Source: an uncultured Eubacteriales bacterium
Lineage (GTDB): Bacteria > Bacillota_A > Clostridia > Lachnospirales > Cellulosilyticaceae
DNA: 7,642 bases
Direction: 5' to 3'
Assembly (NCBI GenBank): GCA_900556665.1
Contig: USPX01000093.1
Location: forward strand, 1-7,642
Positions within the stretch are counted from its first letter, which is position 1; each line of letters opens with the position of its first letter. The position numbers and the translations under genes are program-made. This document shows positions 1 through 5,731 of the stretch, piece after piece. Below the pieces are notes generated by a model. That model was not told the DNA's origin and ran no database searches. It was given only the letters and a program-made list of their open reading frames with translations.

Positions 1-1
1 G

Positions 2-943
2 CTTGGTAAGGACTTAGCAATAAGTAAAGAATACTTCTCAATGATAGGTTCATTAAGTGAAGTGCTTGAAAGAATTATGCAAGATGATAAGGGATATAAA
101 CTTTATTTCCCAATGACTGAAGGAAATGAGACTTTTGGACAATATGGTAATTTCATTCGATTGAAGGCAAAGGAAAAAGGCAAGAAGCTTGAAATAGAAA
201 CGCCATTTCTAGAAGATTTCCTTGGTGATAAACATTTTGGTATGGCATTTATAAAAGCGATAATTGTTTGTGATTTAATTGGATTATTACCAAATGAAAA
301 AAGAGATTATGCATTACAAGACTTATTAGTTGCTGTAAAGCATAATGCAGTAGATGAAGCATACTTAAGAAATCTCTGCAACAGTATTAAAGAAGAAGTT
401 GAGGCGCATAAGGTAAAGAAAAAACTTATGGTTATAGGTGAGTCTTTAGTAGTTTATAAATCATTTTTAAACCATGGGCTTATCGAAAAACTAGAAAAAG
501 AACATTATGTAATGAAGCAACCGTTAGCGGAAGTACTTTATGTATTATGGAATGACTATGGTCATAAACGTAATAAGAAAAATGATCAATATATCAAATT
601 ACTAAAACAGGTTAAAGCATATTTTGAAATAGTGAATGAAATTTTAGCAGAATACTCACCATATCAAAGAGATATGGAAGAGATGATGACTAATGTTAAT
701 AAAGTCTTACCACATTATGCAGGTGGCGCTGGACGTTATCGTTTAGCAAAACTGTTAACACATAAAGATGTGGATGGTATGTTAATCGTCAATTCAATGT
801 ATGAAAATACGGCTACAATTCTTAAAGTATTAAGAGAAAAACATCGTAAAGATATTAAGGTGCCAGTATTAGACTTAAACTTTGATAGTAACAAAATAGG
901 CAATAATAATGAAGTTTTAGAGACATTTTTAAGCTATATCTAA
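2..943 (+). CDS. 2-hydroxyacyl-CoA dehydratase / activase-related protein, C-terminal part (5' end outside window)
   Basis: The reading frame is open from base 2 with no stop. The first ATG (41) has no Shine-Dalgarno sequence before it, so this is the 3' end of a longer gene; residues below count from that ATG. Visible landmarks are FGQY at about 32-35, a KLMVIGES segment at about 128-135 followed by a helix like the 'GE...N..LE' stretch of HgdB-type domains, AGGAGRYR at 227-234, DVDGMLIVNSMYENTATI at 243-260, and a terminal VPVLDLNFDSN at 274-284. This order matches the C-terminal half of large activase/DUF2229-HgdB-like proteins and the D-component of 2-hydroxyglutaryl-CoA dehydratase, which use [4Fe-4S] clusters for radical dehydration or other low-potential reductions. 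The cysteines usual before FGQY and in the 'PF-C-P' segment are absent; only Cys77 and Cys113 occur here. Catalytic activity is therefore doubtful. Two cupins follow 51 bp downstream on the same strand. The family call is by motif memory, without a database search. Confidence 0.6.
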   Translation, partial: LGKDLAISKEYFSMIGSLSEVLERIMQDDKGYKLYFPMTEGNETFGQYGNFIRLKAKEKGKKLEIETPFLEDFLGDKHFGMAFIKAIIVCDLIGLLPNEKRDYALQDLLVAVKHNAVDEAYLRNLCNSIKEEVEAHKVKKKLMVIGESLVVYKSFLNHGLIEKLEKEHYVMKQPLAEVLYVLWNDYGHKRNKKNDQYIKLLKQVKAYFEIVNEILAEYSPYQRDMEEMMTNVNKVLPHYAGGAGRYRLAKLLTHKDVDGMLIVNSMYENTATILKVLREKHRKDIKVPVLDLNFDSNKIGNNNEVLETFLSYI

Positions 944-994
944 ACTAAAAAAGTAAGAAAACAAAATAATAGGATAACAAGGGAGTACTTTATT

Positions 995-1333
995 ATGGAA
1001 CAATTAATTAAAAATATCGAACAATCAACACCAGTAGCATTTGACAGCTTAGTAAGTTGCTTATCAGGACAAATCGAAACAGTAACATTAGCACAAAAAC
1101 CAGGTGTAGGAGTAACACTACTTGCTTTCGGAGAAGGTGAAGGTGTAGGGCCTCATGCAGCTAAAGGTGATGCTTTAATTTATATTCATGAAGGTGTGGC
1201 ACACGTTAAAATTGGTGACAAAGAAATGGATGCTAAAAAAGGTGAAATGGTAGTTATGCCAGCACATATTCAACATCAAGTAACAGCTAAAGAAGATATG
1301 AAAATGTTACTTGTAGTAGTAAAAGAGGGATAA
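995..1333 (+). CDS. Small single-domain cupin protein, probably metal-binding
   Basis: A 112-residue protein, about the size of one cupin barrel. Cupin motif 1 is visible around residues 46-66 ([22 protein letters not shown]), with His54 and the conserved Gly58-Asp59. Motif 2 lies around 83-96 ([14 protein letters not shown]), with Pro89, His91 and His94. The usual second histidine of motif 1 (HxH) is replaced by Ala56, so a metal site, if present, has fewer ligands than the classical 3-His/1-Glu site. One-domain cupins of this kind are common in anaerobes and mostly lack an assigned reaction; some bind Fe, Mn, Ni or Zn. The start is supported by GGGAG at 981-985, 9 bases upstream. It is followed after 6 bases by a second cupin, so the two are almost certainly cotranscribed and may form a heteromer. 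The exact function is unknown. Confidence 0.85.
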   Translation: MEQLIKNIEQSTPVAFDSLVSCLSGQIETVTLAQKPGVGVTLLAFGEGEGVGPHAAKGDALIYIHEGVAHVKIGDKEMDAKKGEMVVMPAHIQHQVTAKEDMKMLLVVVKEG

Positions 1334-1339
1334 GTCAAC

Positions 1340-1675
1340 ATGAAGTATTTAAGAAATATAGTGCCATTTGAAGCAGTTAAAGTAAATGATATGGTAAGAC
1401 ATACAGGTAAAAACATTGCAAGTAAAGCTATTATTGATAGCGAATATACAGAGATTAGATTTTTCTCTGTAGCAGAAGGCGAAGATATTGATAAAGAGTA
1501 CTATGAAAAGGAAACAATCTTTTGGGTAATCGAAGGAAGCTTAAAAGTACTTTACAATGAAACAGATGAAGTCATCGTTAATGCAGGAGAAATGGTAGCT
1601 TTAGAATCAAATATTAATTATGGGATTGCAGCAATGACTGATTGCAAATTATGCAATATATTAGTTAAATACTAA
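1340..1675 (+). CDS. Small cupin-like protein lacking the metal-binding histidines
   Basis: A 111-residue protein with the cupin pattern of two beta-rich motifs: residues 47-70 (ending FWVIEGSLKV) and 82-95 (AGEMVALESNINYG). The barrel glycines are retained, but the motif histidines are not. The usual first-motif positions carry acidic residues (Asp49, Asp51, Glu53), and motif 2 has Tyr94 where a histidine is expected. The only histidine, His21, lies outside both motifs. A CxxC pair (Cys102, Cys105) sits on the last predicted strand. The Shine-Dalgarno AGAGGGA (1324-1330) overlaps the last codons and stop of the previous cupin, which points to translational coupling. It may be a non-catalytic partner or effector-binding paralogue of the first cupin, or may bind a ligand through the cysteines; both are inferences. 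The Crp/Fnr gene follows after 27 bases. Confidence 0.75.
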   Translation: MKYLRNIVPFEAVKVNDMVRHTGKNIASKAIIDSEYTEIRFFSVAEGEDIDKEYYEKETIFWVIEGSLKVLYNETDEVIVNAGEMVALESNINYGIAAMTDCKLCNILVKY

Positions 1676-1702
1676 TAAGATTAAAACAACAGGGGATTTA
1701 GA

Positions 1703-2395
1703 ATGTATAGTAACTATGTAGCAAGGTTGCAAAAGGTAAAACTTTTTAATGGAATGCAGCAAGATGAAATCGTAAAGATTTTAGGATGTTTGAATGCATA
1801 TATAAAAGAATATACAAAAGGTAATTATATTTATATGCAAGGAGATTCCTTCGAGGATATCGGTATTATTTTAGAAGGAAGAGTTACTGTAGTTCAAGAG
1901 CATCAAAATGGCTATATAGTTACGATTAACATTCTAGATAAGAATGATACATTTGGCGAAGATATTGTTTGTTTAAATAATAGGTACTCCCAATATTCAC
2001 TGATTGCTAGTTCAAAAACAAAGATTTTATATATTAAGGGAAGTCGTTTGTTAGAAGACGAAAGTACGCAGTGTAAATATAGAAGTCGTGTTAATTTAAA
2101 TATGTTAAAGTGTATGGCAGAATATAGCGTACGCATAAGTAAGCGGATGAAGTATATGAGTATACTGACTCTTAAAAAAAGGATTATTACACTTTTGCTT
2201 GATTATCAAGAGGAATTAGGGAAAGATAAGTTCTCAATTGGGATGAATCGAGAAGAGATGGCGTATTATTTAAATACTACAAGAGTATCTATTTCTAGGA
2301 TTTTAATTGATCTAAAGAAGGAAGGACTTATTGAGTATCATAAAGATTTATTTACGATTAAGGACAAGCAAGGGTTAATCAATGAATTAGATTAA
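1703..2395 (+). CDS. Crp/Fnr-family transcriptional regulator
   Basis: A 230-residue protein with the two-domain Crp/Fnr layout. An N-terminal cyclic-nucleotide-binding-like beta barrel covers about residues 10-120 (KGNYIYMQGDSFEDIGIILEG, then FGED at 84-87 in place of the FGEL of CRP). A long dimerisation helix covers about 125-155, and a winged helix-turn-helix about 158-222, with MNREEMAYYL leading into recognition helix NTTRVSISRILIDLKKEGLI. The phosphate-binding cassette after FGE lacks the Arg-Ser/Thr contacts that bind cAMP. There is no N-terminal cysteine cluster like that of Fnr; Cys29, 90, 124 and 137 are scattered. The effector is therefore unknown: a redox, gas or small-metabolite signal is plausible. 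Aggggat at 1691-1697 precedes the start. It is the last gene of the cupin cluster and lies directly upstream of the iron-type ABC importer, so either could be its target. I saw no clear TTGAT-N4-ATCAA site. Confidence 0.9.
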   Translation: MYSNYVARLQKVKLFNGMQQDEIVKILGCLNAYIKEYTKGNYIYMQGDSFEDIGIILEGRVTVVQEHQNGYIVTINILDKNDTFGEDIVCLNNRYSQYSLIASSKTKILYIKGSRLLEDESTQCKYRSRVNLNMLKCMAEYSVRISKRMKYMSILTLKKRIITLLLDYQEELGKDKFSIGMNREEMAYYLNTTRVSISRILIDLKKEGLIEYHKDLFTIKDKQGLINELD

Positions 2396-2402
2396 TGATA
2401 AT

Positions 2403-2460
2403 AAGGCCCTAAAGGCATGGTTTATGTATAAAGCATAGGTATGTGTTAGGACCTTTCATT
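2403..2460 (+). terminator. Imperfect hairpin between the regulator and transporter genes; possible terminator or attenuator
   Basis: AAGGCCCTAA (2403-2412) can pair with TTAGGACCTT (2446-2455), giving 9 of 10 pairs with one C-A mismatch, followed by a T-rich but interrupted stretch (cattttgatttt). The loop is long (33 bases), with weaker internal complementarity. It begins 7 bases after the regulator stop, where a terminator would be expected, but the stem is weaker than the other terminators in this window, so readthrough is possible. Confidence 0.4.
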
Positions 2461-2473
2461 TTGATTTTGTGCA

Positions 2474-2492
2474 GAGAATGATTATCAAAATC
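2474..2492 (+). promoter_or_regulatory. Fur box (iron-dependent operator)
   Basis: The 19 bases starting gagaatgattatcaa match the classical Fur consensus GATAATGATTATCATTATC at 16 positions; mismatches are at positions 3, 15 and 16. It also matches 12 of 14 defined positions of the 7-1-7 form TGATAATNATTATCA known from Bacillus. It lies 20 bases upstream of the likely permease start, where bound Fur would block transcription of the importer. The core promoter itself is not clear. Confidence 0.8.
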
Positions 2493-2512
2493 TATAAATG
2501 ATAGGAGAATAT

Positions 2513-3526
2513 ATGTTTAAGAATATTAGTCGTGCTAAGTTTAGGGTAATTCTTATTGTCTTACCATTATTAGTGGCATTAACGTGTGTTGGAATAGGTC
2601 GTTACTATTTAACGATTGGTGAATCGTTAGAAGTATTATTTCGTGGATTAGTTTTAGGAAAAGAGCATGTTAGTGCACAAAGTTATAGCGTTGTTATTAA
2701 CATGAGACTACCAAGAATTTTATTAGCTTTACTTTGTGGGAGTGGGCTTGCAGTAGCAGGAGCTGGACTTCAAGCATTATTTGCAAATCCATTAGTTTCA
2801 CCAGATACATTAGGTGTAGCATCAGGGGCAAGTTTTGGAGCAGCCTTAGCACTTTTATTAAATGGTGACATTGTTATCGTTCAATTATCAGCCCTTACCT
2901 TTGGGATTATTGCAGTGATTCTTACCTATAACATTGGGCGTATCAATGGGAAAGGTACAACGATTATGTTAGTACTATCAGGGATGATGGTATCTGCATT
3001 ATTTCAAGCCCTTGTATCACTCATTAAATACGTAGCAGATACAGAAAATCAACTGCCTGCTATTACATATTGGCTTATGGGAAGTTTAAGCAGTGCGACT
3101 TATCAAAATGTAGCAATTGGGGCTGTACCAATTGTTGTAGGTTGCTTTATATTATTTGGGCTAAGATGGAAAATGAATATTTTATCATTAACAGAGGATG
3201 AAGCCAAAACTTTAGGTGTAAATGTGCAAAAGATGAGAGGCATCGTGATCTTTGCAACAACTATGATTACGGCATCTTGCGTTTCAATGTGTGGGCAAAT
3301 TGGATGGGTAGGATTATTAATTCCCCATATGTGTAGAATGCTATTTGGAAGTAACAACAAAAATGTTATTCCAGCTACTATCAGTTTCGGTGCAGTATTT
3401 ATGCTTGTAATGGATACAGTGGCAAGAGCTGCAACCACATCAGAGATTCCAATTTCTATTTTAACAGCAATCATCGGAGCACCTTGCTTTATGGCTTTAT
3501 TAAGAAAAACAGGAGGTAGTCAGTAA
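2513..3526 (+). CDS. FecCD-family permease of an iron-siderophore/heme/B12-type ABC importer
   Basis: An integral membrane subunit that forms the import channel; the family works as a dimer of multi-pass proteins. From the ATG at 2513 the protein has 337 residues, normal for FecCD/BtuC. Landmarks are RLPR (65-68), the GSGLAVAGAGLQ helix (76-87), NPLVSPDTLGVASGASFGA (92-110), LPAITYWLMGS (181-191), GWVGLLIPHMCR (264-275, the coupling region), DTVAR (301-305) and EIPISILTAIIGAPCF (311-326). The ATG at 2498 would add five residues but has no Shine-Dalgarno sequence and would place AGGAG (2503-2507) inside the gene. That AGGAG is ideally placed for 2513, so I chose 2513. It overlaps the ATPase gene by one base. 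Only one permease gene is present, so a homodimer is expected. The Fur box upstream points to iron-repressed expression. Confidence 0.93.
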   Translation: MFKNISRAKFRVILIVLPLLVALTCVGIGRYYLTIGESLEVLFRGLVLGKEHVSAQSYSVVINMRLPRILLALLCGSGLAVAGAGLQALFANPLVSPDTLGVASGASFGAALALLLNGDIVIVQLSALTFGIIAVILTYNIGRINGKGTTIMLVLSGMMVSALFQALVSLIKYVADTENQLPAITYWLMGSLSSATYQNVAIGAVPIVVGCFILFGLRWKMNILSLTEDEAKTLGVNVQKMRGIVIFATTMITASCVSMCGQIGWVGLLIPHMCRMLFGSNNKNVIPATISFGAVFMLVMDTVARAATTSEIPISILTAIIGAPCFMALLRKTGGSQ

Positions 3527-4314
3527 TGAGGTTTGAAGTAAAGGATGGCTGTTTTGGATATGGTAAAGGAAGAGAAATACTACATAATATTTCTTTTGAA
3601 GTACCAGAAGGAAAGATACTTTCAGTATTAGGACCAAATGGCGTAGGTAAAACTACATTATTAAGATGCATGATGGGATTACTGACTTGGCGTTCTGGTG
3701 GCACTTTTATTGATGGAAAAGATATTAAAACAATGAAAGAAAAAGAAGTATGGCAGAAGGTAGCTTATGTGCCACAAGCAAAAGGTATAGCCTTTTCATA
3801 TACTCTTGAAGAAATGGTTTTAATGGGTAGAAGTGCTTACATTGGACCATTACATCAGCCTAGCAAAGAGGATTTAGAAATATGCCATGAAGCAATGAAT
3901 TTGTTAGGCATCTTTCATTTAAAAGATAAATATTGTAATGCGGTAAGTGGTGGTGAATTACAAATGGCACTCATTGCCAGGGCAATAAGTGTAAAACCAT
4001 CATTACTCATTTTAGATGAACCAGAATCAAACTTAGACTTTAGAAATCAGTTGATTATACTAGAGGCTATCGAAAAATTAGTTAAAGAAAAGGGAATCTC
4101 GTGTATTTTTAACACACATTATCCAGTACATGCTTTAAAAATATCTGATAAATCATTGATTTTATCGAGAGATGGTAGAACCAGGTTTGGTGATACAGCG
4201 GAGATTATCAATGCCCAATGTATGAGAGAAGTATTTGGCGTAGATGTACATATTAATACGGCTGTATATGGTCAGTTAGAATATCAGACGGTAACAGCGT
4301 TATCAATCGTATAA
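3526..4314 (+). CDS. ATP-binding subunit of the iron-type ABC importer (FecE/FepC-like)
   Basis: A 262-residue cytoplasmic ATPase that powers the FecCD permease. All nucleotide-binding motifs are present: Walker A GPNGVGKTT (36-44), Q-loop Gln84 in YVPQ, ABC signature SGGEL (141-145), Walker B LLILDEP (160-166) with catalytic Glu165, D-loop SNLD (168-171) and the H-loop His198 in NTHYP. The segment FSYTLEEMVLMGR (90-102) after the Q-loop is typical of the siderophore/B12 importer ATPases. The start codon overlaps the permease stop (TAATG), and its Shine-Dalgarno AGGAGGT (3511-3517) lies inside the permease gene, so translation is coupled. A short C-terminal extension after about residue 240 is usual for this group. 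Confidence in the ATPase assignment is very high; the substrate is inferred from neighbours and the Fur box. Confidence 0.95.
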   Translation: MRFEVKDGCFGYGKGREILHNISFEVPEGKILSVLGPNGVGKTTLLRCMMGLLTWRSGGTFIDGKDIKTMKEKEVWQKVAYVPQAKGIAFSYTLEEMVLMGRSAYIGPLHQPSKEDLEICHEAMNLLGIFHLKDKYCNAVSGGELQMALIARAISVKPSLLILDEPESNLDFRNQLIILEAIEKLVKEKGISCIFNTHYPVHALKISDKSLILSRDGRTRFGDTAEIINAQCMREVFGVDVHINTAVYGQLEYQTVTALSIV

Positions 4315-4339
4315 ACTAAGTAGATTATAACTAAGTAGA
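4314..4339 (+). repeat. Short direct repeat between ATPase and binding-protein genes
   Basis: The 11-mer AACTAAGTAGA occurs at 4314-4324 and again at 4329-4339, four bases apart, in the 60-bp gap before the lipoprotein gene. It could be a small duplication or a pair of protein-binding half-sites. No function can be assigned. Confidence 0.5.
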
Positions 4340-4374
4340 GTATCAGTAATAGATATCAATAGAGGAGATTTCAA

Positions 4375-5511
4375 ATGAAAAAATTAAGTATGATTTTTAT
4401 GAGCCTGTGCATGTTTGTAGGGGTTTTAACAGGATGCGGTAGCGCTGCAGAAAAGGTGCAAGATCAAGGAGCTACAAATGAAGTAGCAAAAAGTCAAACA
4501 GGAACACATGAAGTAGTAGATCATTTAGGTGAAACTGTAAATTTACCAAATGAGATTGAAAGGGTAGCAATCGTTCAATTATTACCATTACCATCAGTAC
4601 TTGCAGCATATCAAGGTGGAAATGTAGATAACTTGGTAGCTATGCCACCAGATTCATTGAATGCAGCTGAGAATTCTATTTTATCAGTTTATGCACCAGA
4701 TATTTTAAATGTATCTACAGAGTGCTTTGCTGGTGGAGAGATTAATATGGAAGAACTCTTAAAGTTAGAGCCAGACGTTATTTTATATAGTGGCGCTGAG
4801 AATACAGAAATATTCAAAGCAGCAGGTGTGCCAGCAGTAGGATTCTCACCTACAGCAGCAGGAACAAATACAATTGAAACAGTTGGTAAATGGATTGAGC
4901 TTTTAGAAGATGTATTCCAAGAAGAAAGTAAAATAACAGGTATCGTGGAATATGGTCAAGAAGTACAAAGTATGATAGATGAACGTTTAGCTACTTTAAC
5001 AGAAGAAGAAAAAGAAAAAGTACTTATCATTAATCAATATACGGATTCTAATTTAATGGTTGCAGGTAAAGGGACATTCGGTGAATACTGGTGTGAAGCA
5101 ACAGGTTCAGATAACGTGGCATTATCAGCAGCTAAAAACAGCGTAAATATGGAACAAGTTTACGAATGGAATCCAGAAAAAATCTTCATGTCTACATTAA
5201 CATCATTTATGCCTCAAGATTTATATGAGAGTACAGCAGGAATAGGACATGACTGGAGTACAGTAGCGGCAGTACAAAATCAAGAAGTTTATAAATATCC
5301 ATTAGGTATGCACCGCTGGTGGCCACCATCAACAGATGCACCACTTTCATTATTATGGCTTGCAAAAAATACATATCCAGAGTTATTTGAGGATGTTGAT
5401 ATGAACAAAACAACAAAAGAATATTATGAGAAATTCTATGGCATGACATTATCAGATGAAGACGTAGAATGGATTTTTAATCCAAGAGAAAACTTAGGTA
5501 GAACAACTTAA
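4375..5511 (+). CDS. Substrate-binding lipoprotein of the iron-type ABC importer
   Basis: A 378-residue extracytoplasmic receptor that captures the cargo and delivers it to the permease. The N terminus is a lipoprotein signal peptide: KK at 2-3, a hydrophobic core, then the lipobox LTGC with acylated Cys21. A short Ala/Gln/Glu-rich linker leads to the type III binding-protein fold. DHLGETVNLP (49-58) and RVAIV (63-67) form the first lobe, LEPDVIL (131-137) its end, then a connecting helix (about 165-200) and a second lobe with NPEKIFMS (266-273) and VAAVQNQEVYKYP (297-309). The C-terminal YPELFEDVDM (334-343) is common in iron-complex binding proteins. A striking MHRWWPPSTDAP (312-323) cluster could line the ligand site. 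AGGAG at 4363-4367 precedes the start. It is the last gene before a strong terminator. Ferric-siderophore is most likely; heme or a corrinoid cannot be excluded. Confidence 0.92.
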   Translation: MKKLSMIFMSLCMFVGVLTGCGSAAEKVQDQGATNEVAKSQTGTHEVVDHLGETVNLPNEIERVAIVQLLPLPSVLAAYQGGNVDNLVAMPPDSLNAAENSILSVYAPDILNVSTECFAGGEINMEELLKLEPDVILYSGAENTEIFKAAGVPAVGFSPTAAGTNTIETVGKWIELLEDVFQEESKITGIVEYGQEVQSMIDERLATLTEEEKEKVLIINQYTDSNLMVAGKGTFGEYWCEATGSDNVALSAAKNSVNMEQVYEWNPEKIFMSTLTSFMPQDLYESTAGIGHDWSTVAAVQNQEVYKYPLGMHRWWPPSTDAPLSLLWLAKNTYPELFEDVDMNKTTKEYYEKFYGMTLSDEDVEWIFNPRENLGRTT

Positions 5512-5520
5512 AAAGATGAT

Positions 5521-5570
5521 AAAAATAAGGTATCGTGAAATTAGAGATGATTTCACGATACCTTATTTTT
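5521..5570. terminator. Strong bidirectional intrinsic terminator
   Basis: The 20-base arms AAAAATAAGGTATCGTGAAA (5521-5540) and 5551-5570 are perfect reverse complements around a 10-base loop. The stem ends in T5 on the plus strand, and the opposite A5 gives T5 on the minus strand. It lies 9 bases after the binding-protein stop and 6 bases after the stop of the minus-strand small gene, so it can end both transcripts. Confidence 0.95.
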
Positions 5571-5576
5571 ATATTA

Positions 5577-5636
5577 TTAAGCATAAATCATGCCCGTATC
5601 AGTAGAAGCTTGATATTGACCACCATAGAATGCCAT
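5577..5636 (-). CDS. Small 19-residue protein of unknown function (MAFYGGQYQASTDTGMIYA)
   Basis: This short gene runs from ATG at 5636-5634 to TAA at 5579-5577 and encodes MAFYGGQYQASTDTGMIYA. The main evidence is the context: a full AAAGGAGG Shine-Dalgarno on the minus strand (plus positions 5643-5650) six bases before the ATG, and a perfect hairpin terminator 6 bases after the stop. No other strong ribosome site on the minus strand was seen. The peptide is polar and aromatic (three Tyr, one Phe), has no cysteine or membrane segment, and does not match a family I know. Very small Gly/Tyr-rich proteins with strong ribosome sites are common among sporulation proteins of Firmicutes, but that link is only analogy. 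CATATGATA on the minus strand (plus 5669-5677), about 33 bases upstream of the start, resembles the -10 box of the mother-cell sigma factors SigE/SigK. The TauE/SafE gene diverges from it. Confidence 0.6.
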   Translation of the reverse strand: MAFYGGQYQASTDTGMIYA

Positions 5637-5642
5637 AAGTAT

Positions 5643-5650
5643 CCTCCTTT
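5643..5650 (-). promoter_or_regulatory. Perfect Shine-Dalgarno sequence of the 19-residue gene
   Basis: AAAGGAGG on the minus strand is fully complementary to the 16S rRNA 3' end and lies six bases from the ATG. It is the main reason for accepting the very short gene it precedes. Confidence 0.75.
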
Positions 5651-5677
5651 GAGATATACGCATTAATATCATATGAT
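5649..5677 (+). promoter_or_regulatory. Sigma-A-type promoter for the TauE/SafE gene
   Basis: TTGAGA (5649-5654), a 17-base spacer, and TATGAT (5672-5677) match the housekeeping consensus at 4 of 6 and 5 of 6 positions. Transcription would start near 5684, leaving a leader of about 48 bases. The -10 lies in the perfect 14-base palindrome ATATCATATGATAT (5666-5679). The -35 overlaps the Shine-Dalgarno of the minus-strand gene, so the two divergent units share control DNA. A TATAAT at 5677-5682 is an alternative -10 but has poor spacing. Confidence 0.6.
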
Positions 5678-5731
5678 ATAATTGAGGAGAAAAGCAGAAT
5701 TTAAAACAAATAAGAGACAGAGGAGAGATTT

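Noticed and set aside
1912..2136. 74-codon minus-strand frame inside the Crp/Fnr gene
   Set aside because: Lies wholly inside a clear gene on the other strand, has no ribosome site and resembles no family.
2498..2512. Upstream ATG as start of the FecCD permease
   Set aside because: No Shine-Dalgarno precedes it, and AGGAG at 2503-2507 is correctly spaced for the ATG at 2513.
3103..3474. 123-codon minus-strand frame inside the permease gene
   Set aside because: Antisense shadow of a conserved membrane-protein gene; no start signal.
5207..5449. 80-codon minus-strand frame inside the binding-protein gene
   Set aside because: Antisense shadow with no ribosome-binding site.
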